A stretch of 64,000 nt of DNA from Rhodobacteraceae bacterium Alg231-30 (GCA_900143615.1 FREU01000001.1:768767-832766); one strand, 5' to 3'. Shown: positions 44,582 to 53,730, counted from the first letter of the stretch. Notes: generated by a model not told the origin, from the letters alone. A program made the numbers and translations.

Positions 44582-44612
44582 AAACTCCTTTGAAGGTGTG
44601 GATGGCGGGGCG

Positions 44613-45449
44613 TTAGCCCCACATGCGTTGTCGTGTGTCTGCAACTGGTTCAAAAACTGCTTGGGCAGCTTCAAGACAGTTGCGGGCATGCTGTTCGTGA
44701 CCAACCTCGGCTGAGCGCGCTGCATTGGGCAGCTCAAGCGCCAGTGGATGGTTGGGGAAAAGATCGTTGATTGCTGAGAAATCAATTGCGCCTTCGCCGG
44801 GGTACAGTCGTGCGTCGCGTGCGATTTGGATCATGCCTTCTTTGGTGAAAACCAGATCGGCCGCATCGCAGATATGGAAGAAATTGATCCAATGCGCCGG
44901 AACGCGCTCAAGTGCGTACAGAGGCGCTTTGTTGAAGTGCATATAGAGCGTGTCGACCAAAACACCTTGGTTTACGCAGTTTGACAGTTCCAGAACATCA
45001 AGCACATCTTCCAGCACCGTCAAGCGCGAGAAGGCGGGGAACTCGAGATTAACGGTCAAACCTAACGGGCGGGCCAGCTCGCAAATTTCGCTAAAACGGT
45101 CGACTACAAAGCGACGGTCATTGCGCACGTCGGTCCAAGCTGAACAGATGACTTGTTTGGCACCGAGCTCGGCGCCCGCCTCAAACGCGGCACGAAAGCT
45201 CTCTGGATCGATGTCTCGGTGAATGCGTGCCAACTCGACATCGAAACATTTGACGCCGGTTGCATCCATCGCACTTTTGGTATCCCGCAGGATTTGGGGG
45301 TCTGTCGGGTCAATGTCCGGCTCGCCAGCGACATTCAAATGAATGAAGCGAAAGCTTGCGTGGCTATAGCCTGCGCGCGCGGCAATTTCGACCTGCTCTG
45401 GCGGTGTGACACCTGGAATGGTCAGGTAAGACAGGGAATAGTCACGCAT
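44613..45449 (-). CDS. Sugar phosphate isomerase/epimerase-family TIM barrel protein
   Basis: The 278-residue protein has RDYSLSYLTIPGVTPPEQVEIAARAGYSHASFRF at the start, then VICSAWTDVR, LTVNLEFPAFS, NQGVLVDTLYMHFN, NFFHICDA and LYPGEGAID, the metal-binding Glu/Asp/His set of the xylose isomerase-like family. Substrates range from hydroxypyruvate to dehydroshikimate and inosose. It overlaps the lyase gene by eight bases. Confidence 0.75.
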   Translation of the reverse strand: MRDYSLSYLTIPGVTPPEQVEIAARAGYSHASFRFIHLNVAGEPDIDPTDPQILRDTKSAMDATGVKCFDVELARIHRDIDPESFRAAFEAGAELGAKQVICSAWTDVRNDRRFVVDRFSEICELARPLGLTVNLEFPAFSRLTVLEDVLDVLELSNCVNQGVLVDTLYMHFNKAPLYALERVPAHWINFFHICDAADLVFTKEGMIQIARDARLYPGEGAIDFSAINDLFPNHPLALELPNAARSAEVGHEQHARNCLEAAQAVFEPVADTRQRMWG

Positions 45450-46371
45450 GTGCGGTCTCCTGCGCTGTCAGCCAAGGGGGAGGCGCGACATGCCCCATCC
45501 GCCCTGGGAGCGTGCGCTCTAAAAGGGTTTCTGCCTGAGCAACAACTCCGCTCAGGGCTTGCCAATCGATGCCGGTTTCAAGGCCCATTTCCGAGCAAGT
45601 GAACACCGCGTCTTCCGTTGAGATGTTGCCAGTGGCTTTGGGGATAAATGGACAGCCGCCAAGCCCGCCAAGGGCTGTGTCAAACACCCGCACTCCTGCT
45701 TGCAGGCCAGCTACCATGTTGGCGATACCCATGCCGCGGGTGTCGTGCAGGTGTAGGGATAACTGCGGGGCAACGTTGTCTGCCAGCAAGGCGCAAAGAT
45801 CATAGACCTGACGGGGGTTTGCCAAACCGGCGGTATCCGCGATGTTCAGCTCTTGTACGCCCATGGCTGCAAAGAATTGTGCAATGTTCAAGACACGAAC
45901 GGGATCAATCCTACCTTCAAAGCCGCAGCCAAGTGCCGACTGAATGCCTGCTCTTACGGTGATACCTTCAGACAGGGCTCTTTCAATGACAGGTGCGATT
46001 GCAGCACGGCCTTCGTCGACGCTGCGATTTGTATTTTTTTGCGAATGTGTTTCGCTGGCTGAAATTGAAATCGACAGATGCTTGGCCCCAACATTGAGCG
46101 CGCGTTCCAAGCCAGCTTTGTTGAGCACCAATCCAGTGTATGTCACGCCATCACGTGGAGATATGGCATCAAACAATGCGTCAGTGTCGGCCATTTGCGG
46201 CACCCATTTGGGGTGCACAAACGAGCCGAGTTGGATGCGTGAGACACCAGCGGCTTCAAGCGCCGAAACAAAGGATAGTTTTTCTTCCATAGAAAAAGCG
46301 CGGGCTTCGTTCTGCAACCCATCGCGCAAGAATTCGTCTTCGATCACAACGGCGTCTGAAAAAGAGTACAT
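45442..46371 (-). CDS. Hydroxymethylglutaryl-CoA lyase-like enzyme
   Basis: The 309-residue DRE-TIM enzyme has EDEFLRDGLQNEARAFSMEEKLSFV (Arg/Asp and QNE motif), GSFVHPKWVPQMADTD, HLHDTRGMGIANMVAG (metal His pair) and GLGGCPFIPKATGNISTED (catalytic Cys). It would cleave a 3-hydroxy-3-methylglutaryl-CoA-like compound to acetyl-CoA or another acyl-CoA plus a keto acid. It is first in a four-gene operon with the TIM protein, aldehyde dehydrogenase and TPP enzyme. GGAGG precedes the ATG. The actual substrate is unknown. Confidence 0.8.
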   Translation of the reverse strand: MYSFSDAVVIEDEFLRDGLQNEARAFSMEEKLSFVSALEAAGVSRIQLGSFVHPKWVPQMADTDALFDAISPRDGVTYTGLVLNKAGLERALNVGAKHLSISISASETHSQKNTNRSVDEGRAAIAPVIERALSEGITVRAGIQSALGCGFEGRIDPVRVLNIAQFFAAMGVQELNIADTAGLANPRQVYDLCALLADNVAPQLSLHLHDTRGMGIANMVAGLQAGVRVFDTALGGLGGCPFIPKATGNISTEDAVFTCSEMGLETGIDWQALSGVVAQAETLLERTLPGRMGHVAPPPWLTAQETAHA

Positions 46372-46432
46372 ACTGCCTCCGAGGAAAGTTGAGGCACATC
46401 TAAAGTAAGAAAAAACTTAACTCGAATACCCT

Positions 46433-46451
46433 GTTTGACCATTTAGCAAAC
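46433..46451. promoter_or_regulatory. Putative LysR-type operator
   Basis: The inverted repeat GTTTG-N9-CAAAC lies between the divergent lyase operon and the LysR gene, 33 bases before the LysR start. Spacing and symmetry fit a LysR box. Confidence 0.45.
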
Positions 46452-46483
46452 GTCATGTTAATTTTTGCCAGAAGGGATAAGTT

Positions 46484-47395
46484 ATGCTGACACTGCGCCA
46501 AATCGAGGTCATTCGTGCTATTACCGTGGCAGGCACTGTTAAGGGAGCTGCCGAATTGTTGGGAGTGTCCGCACCAGGCATTAGTCGCGTGATGAAGCAC
46601 ACCGAGAGCCAATTGGGCATCCGTCTGTTTTCGCGTACTCACGGCCGCTACGCACCGACTGAAGAAGCACATGATATTTTTGCGCAGGTTTCAGGTGTAT
46701 TTCAATCTGTTGAAAATCTTCAATATTCTATAGAGCAATTGAAAGCTGGCGCTTCGCGTAGCGTCGGCCTTGCTGCAGTACCTTCGGTTGCACATCATGT
46801 GTTCCCAAGCGCCATTTCGCGTCTGCGAAAGAACTTTCCTGCGCTGCGCATGACCCTAAATACTATCAAGATTGAAGAGGCGATTGACTACCTTTTATTG
46901 CGCAAAGGTGAAGTGGCGGCGTTGAGTTACAAACTGGATCATCCTGGCTTGACCATGCAGCCATTGTACAGCGGCAGATTGATGGCGATTTTACCTGAGG
47001 ATCATCCGTTGGCCGAATCAAGATCAGTTTCGTTGACGGAATTGGTGTGTGAAACTCTGATCGGTATTGTCCCTGATGACCCTTACGGGCGCATTCTTGC
47101 CGAGCCGTTTCGCCAGTACGGCCTGGATTTTAATTTCTCGATTGAGGCGCGCACCGGCGCCATTGTGGCCGTTTTGGTCGGGCAAGGGCAGGGCGTTGCA
47201 ATAATGGACGAACTGTCACTGGCAGGGCCCATCCGCTATCCGGGAATAGTGGTGCGTCCAATCAGTGAACCTACGTTGTTTCGCACATATGCCGCGTTTA
47301 ATGCAGATCATCCAAGATCGATTTTTGCAGAGGGATTTGTGGATTTGCTGCGTGACGAGATGCGCCGGGTCGCGACGATGGGTGTGCAATATTAA
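46484..47395 (+). CDS. LysR-family transcription regulator
   Basis: The 303-residue protein has an N-terminal winged helix (LTLRQIEVIRAITVAGTVKGAAELLGVSAPGISRVMKHTE), followed by a periplasmic-binding-like effector domain. Strong ribosome site AGAAGGG. It is divergent from the lyase/TIM/aldehyde dehydrogenase/TPP operon, which it probably activates in response to a pathway intermediate. Confidence 0.9.
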   Translation: MLTLRQIEVIRAITVAGTVKGAAELLGVSAPGISRVMKHTESQLGIRLFSRTHGRYAPTEEAHDIFAQVSGVFQSVENLQYSIEQLKAGASRSVGLAAVPSVAHHVFPSAISRLRKNFPALRMTLNTIKIEEAIDYLLLRKGEVAALSYKLDHPGLTMQPLYSGRLMAILPEDHPLAESRSVSLTELVCETLIGIVPDDPYGRILAEPFRQYGLDFNFSIEARTGAIVAVLVGQGQGVAIMDELSLAGPIRYPGIVVRPISEPTLFRTYAAFNADHPRSIFAEGFVDLLRDEMRRVATMGVQY

Positions 47396-47488
47396 CAACA
47401 TGTTTGCCGTTTGGCCGAAATCGGCACTCGAAGGTAATTCCTTTCTGGCTTAGATTTGGCCTGAAACAACCTGTGAAAGACGGACGCA

Positions 47489-47929
47489 ATGAGCAAAACA
47501 GTTTTCATTCTGAATGGCCCGAACCTAAATTTGTTGGGGAAGCGTCAGCCAGAGATATATGGCAGCGATACGCTGGATGATGTGACGTCAAATTGTGCGG
47601 CTGTGGCTGCTGAATTTGGTTTGGAAATAGACTTGCGTCAATCCAATCACGAAGGTGAGCTGATCGACTGGATCCACGAAGCACGTGAAAATGCAGTCGG
47701 AATCGTGATGAACCCAGCCGCTTTTACGCACACTTCGGTGGCTATCTTGGACGCGTTGAACACATTCGAAGGACCGGTTTTTGAAGTCCACATTAGCCAG
47801 GTCCACAAACGCGAATCTTTCCGACACCATTCTTATGTCAGTATGCGCGCCGATGGTGTGATGGCTGGTTTTGGAATTGAAGGCTATGCTCTCGCGATGC
47901 GACGTATGGGAGCACTCGTCGGGAACTGA
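47489..47929 (+). CDS. aroQ: Type II 3-dehydroquinate dehydratase
   Basis: The 146-residue protein carries all type II motifs: [19 protein letters not shown] (with Arg and Tyr), [30 protein letters not shown] and [17 protein letters not shown]. It interconverts 3-dehydroquinate and 3-dehydroshikimate. Near quiC and a shikimate dehydrogenase-like gene it probably works in the catabolic direction. It ends back to back with the convergent TetR gene with no gap. Confidence 0.9.
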   Translation: MSKTVFILNGPNLNLLGKRQPEIYGSDTLDDVTSNCAAVAAEFGLEIDLRQSNHEGELIDWIHEARENAVGIVMNPAAFTHTSVAILDALNTFEGPVFEVHISQVHKRESFRHHSYVSMRADGVMAGFGIEGYALAMRRMGALVGN

Positions 47930-48595
47930 TCAGGGTTGATCGATAATCGAAAAATCCGTCACGACTGTTCTCAAGATGGTCGTGACAATTTGATCCCTAA
48001 GTTGGGATTGGCCTGCCGCTGAATGGAGTCCAGCGCCAAAGCCCGCTTCAAATGTGCTCTTGTTCGAAACGTTGTAAAAGCACAATGCAGACATCATCCA
48101 GTGGAGTTGTAAAGCATTGGACGCGTCGTGGAACAGACCTTGTTCGATGCCCGCATTGTATATTTCTTCTACTATTTTTACAATTTTTGAGTTGAGGTCT
48201 CGGATCACCTCAGAGGTTTTCAAGTACGCGGCGTTGTGGATATTCTCGATCGCAATCATCCGGACAAAATTCGGGTTGCACCTGTGATAATCATAGGTGT
48301 ACTCGGTTATGTGTCGCATGGCTTGAATTGGATTTAGTCCCTCAAGATTCAGTTCGGTCTCGCTGGCCCTGACGCGTTGATATTCCGACTCCAACGCAGC
48401 TTGATAGAGACCTTCTTTGTCGGAAAAATAATAGTAAATCATCCGTTTTGATGACGCAGTCTGGCGTGCGATTTCATCGACCCTCGCTCCGGCGAGGCCG
48501 TGTTGGGCGAATTGCTCTACTGCAACTTTTAGGATGTTGGCTTTGACCGCTTCGGGGTCCTGCTTCCAGTTTTTCTTTCGCAAAATCTTGTCCAT
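47930..48595 (-). CDS. TetR-family transcription regulator
   Basis: The 221-residue protein has an N-terminal helix-turn-helix (VEQFAQHGLAGARVDEIARQTASSKRMIYYYFSDKEGLYQAALE) and a C-terminal ligand domain. GGAGGAGAC precedes the ATG. It is divergent from the second TTT operon, whose promoter holds two matching operator palindromes. Confidence 0.9.
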   Translation of the reverse strand: MDKILRKKNWKQDPEAVKANILKVAVEQFAQHGLAGARVDEIARQTASSKRMIYYYFSDKEGLYQAALESEYQRVRASETELNLEGLNPIQAMRHITEYTYDYHRCNPNFVRMIAIENIHNAAYLKTSEVIRDLNSKIVKIVEEIYNAGIEQGLFHDASNALQLHWMMSALCFYNVSNKSTFEAGFGAGLHSAAGQSQLRDQIVTTILRTVVTDFSIIDQP

Positions 48596-48637
48596 GTGTC
48601 TCCTCCGTCACGGCGCCTCGGCGAGAAATAGCACAAA

Positions 48638-48687
48638 TTGTACAGAATGGTACAAATTAAATTGACAAATGTACCGACTTGTACATT
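48638..48687. promoter_or_regulatory. Tandem palindromic operators in TetR/TTT divergent promoter
   Basis: Two boxes share the core TGTAC-N6-GTACA: TTGTAC-N6-GTACAA at 48638-48655 and AATGTAC-N6-GTACATT at 48668-48687. Their centres are 31 bases apart, about three helical turns. A TTGACA -35 box (48662-48667) abuts the second box. Autoregulation and repression of the transport operon by the neighbouring TetR protein is the natural reading. Confidence 0.7.
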
Positions 48688-48745
48688 TTGTGTATGCATT
48701 CGTCGACCAGGAGGGGGTTGGCGATCACTCAAACGGGAGGTTGAT

Positions 48746-49738
48746 ATGACCCGCAAGATTCTAGGCGCAGCTGTAGCTGCGGTTTTGACTGCAACGCCTG
48801 TGTTGGCAGATTTTCCAGCTAAAGACATGCAAGGCATTATTATGTGGGGCGCTGGTGGCGGCACGGACGTCATAATGCGAGCGGTAACTCCCCATGCCGA
48901 AAAGGCAATGGGCGCCAAAGTGGTGATGCAGAACATGTCAGGCGGTGTGGGGGCTATTTCAGTGAAATACACCTATGCCCAGAAAGCCGATGGCTACACG
49001 CTTCTTATGGGCGCGGAAAACCCACAGCTCTACAAAGTGATGGGTCTTGGTGACGTCGACTATGCGGACTTTATTCCGATCAGCATGCTTGCGCGTGGTG
49101 TGCCCGTGATCGTTGCGCAATCGGACGCTCCGTTTGATAACTTCCGTGAAATGGTTGACTACATCGAAGCGAACCCGAAGACGGTAAAGTTCGGTTCCAC
49201 AGGTCCGGGTGGCCTACCTTCTGTTGTGAATGCGATGCTGGGCAGCCAAGTGAATTTGGACGTAACAACAGTACCTTATAATGGTGACGGTCCCGCAATG
49301 ACTGCATTGCAAGGCGGCGCGATTGATGTGTTCCCTGTGGTGATCGGTGCTGCATTGGATCATATTAATGCTGGCCGTATGAAGGCCATTGCTGTTGTGG
49401 ATACTGAGGCCAACCCCGCTCTTCCTGGTGTTCAGCCGATCGTTGAGGACTATGCTGAGTATGCCACTTACTTGCCGTGGGGACCGTTCTTTGGCATTTG
49501 GGTGAAAAAAGACACTCCCGAGGAGGCGGTGACAACACTTCAAGCCGCCTATGCTGACGCATTGGATGCCCCTGAATTCCAAGCTTTCCTTGATCAGCGT
49601 GGCTTTACTCCGATGAATATCGCCGGCGACGAAGCCCAAGAGTATTTGGATCGTTGGCAGTCGGTCTCATCATGGCTTGTCTATGAATCAGGCCTTGCCA
49701 AACATTCTCCGGAGAAGTTTGACATTCCACGTCCCTAA
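48746..49738 (+). CDS. TTT transporter periplasmic binding protein (TctC/Bug type), second system
   Basis: The protein has 330 residues from the ATG at 48746 (GGGAGG upstream); the frame opens earlier in the promoter. The signal peptide is MTRKILGAAVAAVLTATPVLA. Bug features are MWGAGGGTDVIMRAV, MSGGVGAISVKYTYAQKADGYTLL and KFGSTGPGGLPSVVNAM. By context the ligand is quinate, shikimate or another hydroaromatic acid. Confidence 0.85.
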   Translation: MTRKILGAAVAAVLTATPVLADFPAKDMQGIIMWGAGGGTDVIMRAVTPHAEKAMGAKVVMQNMSGGVGAISVKYTYAQKADGYTLLMGAENPQLYKVMGLGDVDYADFIPISMLARGVPVIVAQSDAPFDNFREMVDYIEANPKTVKFGSTGPGGLPSVVNAMLGSQVNLDVTTVPYNGDGPAMTALQGGAIDVFPVVIGAALDHINAGRMKAIAVVDTEANPALPGVQPIVEDYAEYATYLPWGPFFGIWVKKDTPEEAVTTLQAAYADALDAPEFQAFLDQRGFTPMNIAGDEAQEYLDRWQSVSSWLVYESGLAKHSPEKFDIPRP

Positions 49739-49754
49739 ATCACCCTAACAAAAC

Positions 49755-49783
49755 GGCACCGCCTTGGTCGCCAAGGCGGTGCC
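49755..49783 (+). terminator. Strong hairpin between binding-protein and TctB genes
   Basis: A 13-bp perfect stem (GGCACCGCCTTGG paired with CCAAGGCGGTGCC) has a TCG loop and is followed by a T/C-rich run. It is an attenuator or partial terminator 16 bases after the binding-protein stop. Confidence 0.8.
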
Positions 49784-49811
49784 CTTCCTTCTTTTCTGGT
49801 AAGGGCACCAA

Positions 49812-50327
49812 ATGACTGAGGATCAGACACGAAAACCCGGTGAAGCTTTCTTTGCAGTGTTATTGTCAGTTGGCAGTATTGCAGCGGTTTGGAACGCCTA
49901 TGGCATTTCCGGTTTTGAAAGCCTCAGTTCTCCAGGTGCTTTTCCTATGGCCGTTGCTGCGACAATGGCAATCACCTCGATCATCATTGCAGTGAGAACT
50001 CTTCAAAAGCCTGCAGATCGTCATGCAACCTTTTGGGTTGACGTTCTCCCAATACCAGCAGCGATAATCACCGTTTTTATCGTTCTATATGCGATTGCGT
50101 TGCGCCCGCTCGGCTTTTTGCCCACGTCTCTGATCTTTCTGTTTGTGACTATACTGTTGCTCTCGCGGAAGGGGATTATCTTTTCTGCCAGCGTGTCGGT
50201 AATCAGCCTTTTCTTCATCTACATTGTGTTCCGCCTCGTGTTTTCGGTCCTGATGCCTGAGGGCGTCGTGCCTGAACGGGAAATTTTGGCCTTCTTCGGC
50301 AATCTTTTTGGAGGATTTACGAAATGA
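49812..50327 (+). CDS. TTT transporter small permease subunit TctB, second system
   Basis: The 171-residue protein has four hydrophobic segments: AFFAVLLSVGSIAAVWNAY, AVAATMAITSIIIAV, PAAIITVFIVLYAIALRPLGFLPTSLIFLFVTILLL and VISLFFIYIVFRLVFSVLM. It overlaps the TctA start (ATGATG at its stop). Confidence 0.85.
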   Translation: MTEDQTRKPGEAFFAVLLSVGSIAAVWNAYGISGFESLSSPGAFPMAVAATMAITSIIIAVRTLQKPADRHATFWVDVLPIPAAIITVFIVLYAIALRPLGFLPTSLIFLFVTILLLSRKGIIFSASVSVISLFFIYIVFRLVFSVLMPEGVVPEREILAFFGNLFGGFTK

Positions 50328-51823
50328 TGGACGCTTTTCTGAACTTTATTATTCCGTGGACAGATCCGAAACTTCTGATGCTCGTCGCGTTGGGCACTTT
50401 TTCAGGCATCTATGTTGGCGCTATTCCTGGCCTGTCCGTCACGATGGCGGTATCGATCTTGATTTCCTTCACTTTCAGTTGGGAAGTCTATGAAGCGCTG
50501 TGCTTGATGGTCGGGATCTACATGGGGGGCGTCTACGGAGGCTCGCGCACGGCTGTGTTGCTAAATATTCCTGGTGCGCCATCTGCGATTGCTACGTCTT
50601 TTGACGGCTATCCGCTAGCTCAAAAAGGCGAGGCGGGTGAGGCGATTGGACTATCCACAACAATGTCCTTTGTGGGCGGCTTTATTGGGATCGCGGTCTT
50701 GGCAGTTGCTGCCCCTATGGTCAGTGAATTTGCACTGCGGTTCCAACCGCGCGACTATATGTTACTGGCAATATTAGGGATTCTGCTCGTCGGCTCGTTG
50801 TCTGGGGACAGCTTGGTGAAGGGGATTTTTGCTGGGTCTCTCGGACTGTTGATCGGTTGTGTCGGGCTTGATCCCTTAACCGCCCAAGAACGCTTTACAT
50901 TTGGCATGATTGATCTGTGGGGCGGCATTAGCTTTGTGGCCGCTATGATTGGCATGTTTGGTGTGGCCGAAGCGCTGATCCAGTTGCGCTACGTCGACAA
51001 GACTGCCGTCAAACAAAAGCTGACGCGCATTGTCCCCTCGCTTAAGTCGGTTCGAAAATACCTCCCTCTTTCTCTGCAAACTTCCAGTATTGGTGTGATC
51101 ATTGGTGCGCTTCCGGGAACGGGAGGCGACATTGCCGCTTTGATGGCGTATGATCACGCCAAGCGGGTTACAAAGGATCCCAAGGTTCCTTTTGGACAAG
51201 GTGCCAAGGAAGGTCTTGTGGCTCCGGAAACAGCTAACAACGCCGCTGTGGGCGGCGCCTTTATTCCGATGATCACTTTGGGTATTCCCGGCGATGCAGT
51301 TACGGCGATTATCATTGGGGCGCTTTTTGTGCATGGCTTGAACCCTGGTCCGATGCTGATGATCGAACAACCTCAGATGTTCTGGTTCATTGTGGGCTGT
51401 TTAACCTTGGCCAACGTGTTCATGTTGATCTTTGGACTGACTGGTGTGCGCATCTTTACCAAGATCGTTGAGATGCCACGTACCGTGATGATCCCGCTCA
51501 TTCTGATGTTGTCGATTGTGGGGGCCTTTGCGGTTAACAACTCGATCACTGATGTATATTGGATGCTTGGATTTGGGGTGCTGGGCTACTTTATGAAGCT
51601 GTATGGTTATCAAGTGGGGCCTGTCATTCTGGGCGTCATCCTGAGCACCTTGATTGATGAGAACTGGCGTCGTGCGATCATCTCTGAGCAGGAAAGCCTG
51701 CCAAAGCTTTTAGGCGGGATTTTGACCAGTCCGCTGTCTTTGGTACTATTCTTAGCAGTTGTCTTTATCTTCGTGTCCCAAACGCCATTGTGGGCGCGGT
51801 TCAAGGCGCGCCGTAAGGCTTGA
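50324..51823 (+). CDS. TTT transporter large permease subunit TctA, second system
   Basis: The 499-residue polytopic protein has GIYVGAIPGLSVTMAVSILI, YMGGVYGGSRTAVLLNIPGAPSAIATSFDGYPLAQ, GVIIGALPGTGGDIAALMAYDHAK and VAPETANNAAVGGAFIPMITLGIPGDAVTA. GGAGG lies before the start. It forms the membrane channel with TctB. Confidence 0.95.
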   Translation: MMDAFLNFIIPWTDPKLLMLVALGTFSGIYVGAIPGLSVTMAVSILISFTFSWEVYEALCLMVGIYMGGVYGGSRTAVLLNIPGAPSAIATSFDGYPLAQKGEAGEAIGLSTTMSFVGGFIGIAVLAVAAPMVSEFALRFQPRDYMLLAILGILLVGSLSGDSLVKGIFAGSLGLLIGCVGLDPLTAQERFTFGMIDLWGGISFVAAMIGMFGVAEALIQLRYVDKTAVKQKLTRIVPSLKSVRKYLPLSLQTSSIGVIIGALPGTGGDIAALMAYDHAKRVTKDPKVPFGQGAKEGLVAPETANNAAVGGAFIPMITLGIPGDAVTAIIIGALFVHGLNPGPMLMIEQPQMFWFIVGCLTLANVFMLIFGLTGVRIFTKIVEMPRTVMIPLILMLSIVGAFAVNNSITDVYWMLGFGVLGYFMKLYGYQVGPVILGVILSTLIDENWRRAIISEQESLPKLLGGILTSPLSLVLFLAVVFIFVSQTPLWARFKARRKA

Positions 51824-51936
51824 GTGTCAGGACAAAACCAGAGCATTAACTTAGACTGTTGGTTCGCTGGGGTCATAACTGACGGCTCTCGACTGATTGG
51901 GTGAGGGCATGAAAAAATCGAAACTATGGGGGCATC

Positions 51937-52791
51937 ATGCCTGATCTTCACTTGGGTCTCATCGGAGACAATATTTCGGCATCATCCTCACCGCGCTTGC
52001 ATCGGCTGGCGGGGGCACAAAATCGTATGGCTGTTCAATACGACAGTTTGATCCCCGCTGAGCAAGGCAAACCCTTTGAAGAGCTTTTCAAGCACTGCCG
52101 ACAATCGGGATATGATGGGCTGAATATTACCTATCCCTATAAAGAGACGGTCATACGATATGTAACAGTACAAGACCCGCAAGTGGCTCGGATTGGCGCG
52201 GTGAACACAGTTGTTTTTTCATCCGACGGTCCGCTTGGTTTCAATACCGACTATTCAGGTTTTCTATCGTCATACCAAAAAGAACGCGGCACTTCGGATC
52301 CAGGGCCGGTTTTGTTGGTCGGAACGGGTGGGGTCGGTCGCGCTATCGCCTTTGCTCTTTTGACATTGGGGGCTCGCGACATTCGCTTGTCTGATTGTAG
52401 CCTAGAACGTGCCTATGCGCTGGCGGCGGATTTGCGTGCAGCTGTGTCCGATCCTATTACCGTGACGGTTGGACGGACGGTTTCCGAACTTGCTGAAGGT
52501 GTCAAAGGTTTGCTGAATTGCACGCCACTTGGGATGGTTGGGCGCTCTGGCACGGCGATTCCTGCCGAGGATATTCCTGGCGCGGAATGGGTGTTTGACG
52601 CGGTATACACACCCGTGGACACTCAGTTCTTGCAAGATGCGGCAAAAGCTCGAGCGCAGATTATCTCGGGTTATGAGTTGTTTTTCTATCAGGGGGTGAA
52701 TGCTTGGACATTTTTCTCCAGACGCCCTTTGAACGAGGCGCAGCTGCGCCGATCCCTCTTGGAAAACGAAGATACTCTTAGCGCTGCGTGA
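51937..52791 (+). CDS. Shikimate dehydrogenase-like protein (AroE family)
   Basis: The 284-residue protein has the substrate-binding block LGLIGDNISASSSPRLHRLAG, GLNITYPYKETVI (catalytic Lys), GAVNTVVF, GFNTDYSGF, the Rossmann loop LLVGTGGVGRAIAFALLTLGA and LLNCTPLGMVGRSG. SxS in the first block fits shikimate or quinate. As part of the transport and dehydratase locus it probably oxidises shikimate or quinate in catabolism rather than serving biosynthesis; housekeeping aroE would normally sit elsewhere. Confidence 0.85.
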   Translation: MPDLHLGLIGDNISASSSPRLHRLAGAQNRMAVQYDSLIPAEQGKPFEELFKHCRQSGYDGLNITYPYKETVIRYVTVQDPQVARIGAVNTVVFSSDGPLGFNTDYSGFLSSYQKERGTSDPGPVLLVGTGGVGRAIAFALLTLGARDIRLSDCSLERAYALAADLRAAVSDPITVTVGRTVSELAEGVKGLLNCTPLGMVGRSGTAIPAEDIPGAEWVFDAVYTPVDTQFLQDAAKARAQIISGYELFFYQGVNAWTFFSRRPLNEAQLRRSLLENEDTLSAA

Positions 52792-52857
52792 GGCAGCGCA
52801 TCGAAGCCAGCAAGCTGTCATCAATGTCGATTTAGTGGCGCATCTTGCCAAGCGCGC

Positions 52858-53730
52858 CTAGGTGAATTTTCGGAAAAGCCGCGTCTGATCAAACATTTGC
52901 TCAAGCTCTTCCGCACGATCTTTGGTATCCCCCCAGCATAGGTTTTGTGTAGTCGAGATCATCGCTTCAACCAGCAAAAGTGTCGTGGCCATGCTGTCCC
53001 ATGCCGAGGGAACGACAATTTTGCCGCTAAAACTAATATCTGCATAGCGATGCACTGGAGAGCGCCATTGATCCGTAAACAGGATCAGTTTTGCGCCTTT
53101 CTTGTGCGCGATTTCGGCCAATTTGAGTGTGTTGTTCTCATAGCGACGCATGTCAAAAATCACGAAGACATCGCCTTCTTTGACGTCCAGCAAATAGTGG
53201 GGCCAAGCATTGGAGGTTGATTGGATATGCACCACCTCTGGCCGGATGACTTGCATGTGTAAAAACAGGTATTCGGCCATCGTGTGGGTGATACGCCCGC
53301 CGACGATGTACATGCGCGGGCCAGATTTGGCGATCATGCTGCAAGCTTGATCAAAGAGGTCGGGATCAATCGGCCCAAGCGTATTACGGATATTGTCGAT
53401 TACTGCATCCGTAAAACGATTGAGCATATGGCCGGAAGGCACACCTTCAGCCCAAGCGTCGTGTTTGGCGATTGGGCCTTTGACCTTTGCTTTGAGTTCT
53501 TCGCGCAGCTCTGCCTGAAAGTCGGGATAACCCTTGAAGCCTAATTTCTGAACCATTCGAGCAACTGTCGGGACCGAAACGCCGGCGTCTTTTGCCAAAG
53601 CTGTCAGCGGGCCTAGTCCGGAAGCCGGGTAATTTTCAAGAATGGAATCAGCAAGTTGGCGCTCGGCGCGGGTCAAATCATCCAGCTTACTTTGGATGCG
53701 GTCCGAAATTGTAAGCACTGCTTCTGACAT
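52858..53730 (-). CDS. MurR/RpiR-family transcription regulator
   Basis: The 290-residue protein has an N-terminal HTH_6 domain (LTRAERQLADSILENYP, LAKDAGVSVPTVARMVQKLGFKGYPDFQAEL). A SIS sugar-phosphate-binding-like domain follows (MYIVGGRITHTMAEYLF, GDVFVIFDMRRYENNTLKLAEIAHKKGAKLILFTDQWRSP). AGAGGTC precedes the ATG. It is divergent from the N-formylglutamate amidohydrolase/TRAP operon and likely controls it. Confidence 0.9.
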   Translation of the reverse strand: MSEAVLTISDRIQSKLDDLTRAERQLADSILENYPASGLGPLTALAKDAGVSVPTVARMVQKLGFKGYPDFQAELREELKAKVKGPIAKHDAWAEGVPSGHMLNRFTDAVIDNIRNTLGPIDPDLFDQACSMIAKSGPRMYIVGGRITHTMAEYLFLHMQVIRPEVVHIQSTSNAWPHYLLDVKEGDVFVIFDMRRYENNTLKLAEIAHKKGAKLILFTDQWRSPVHRYADISFSGKIVVPSAWDSMATTLLLVEAMISTTQNLCWGDTKDRAEELEQMFDQTRLFRKFT

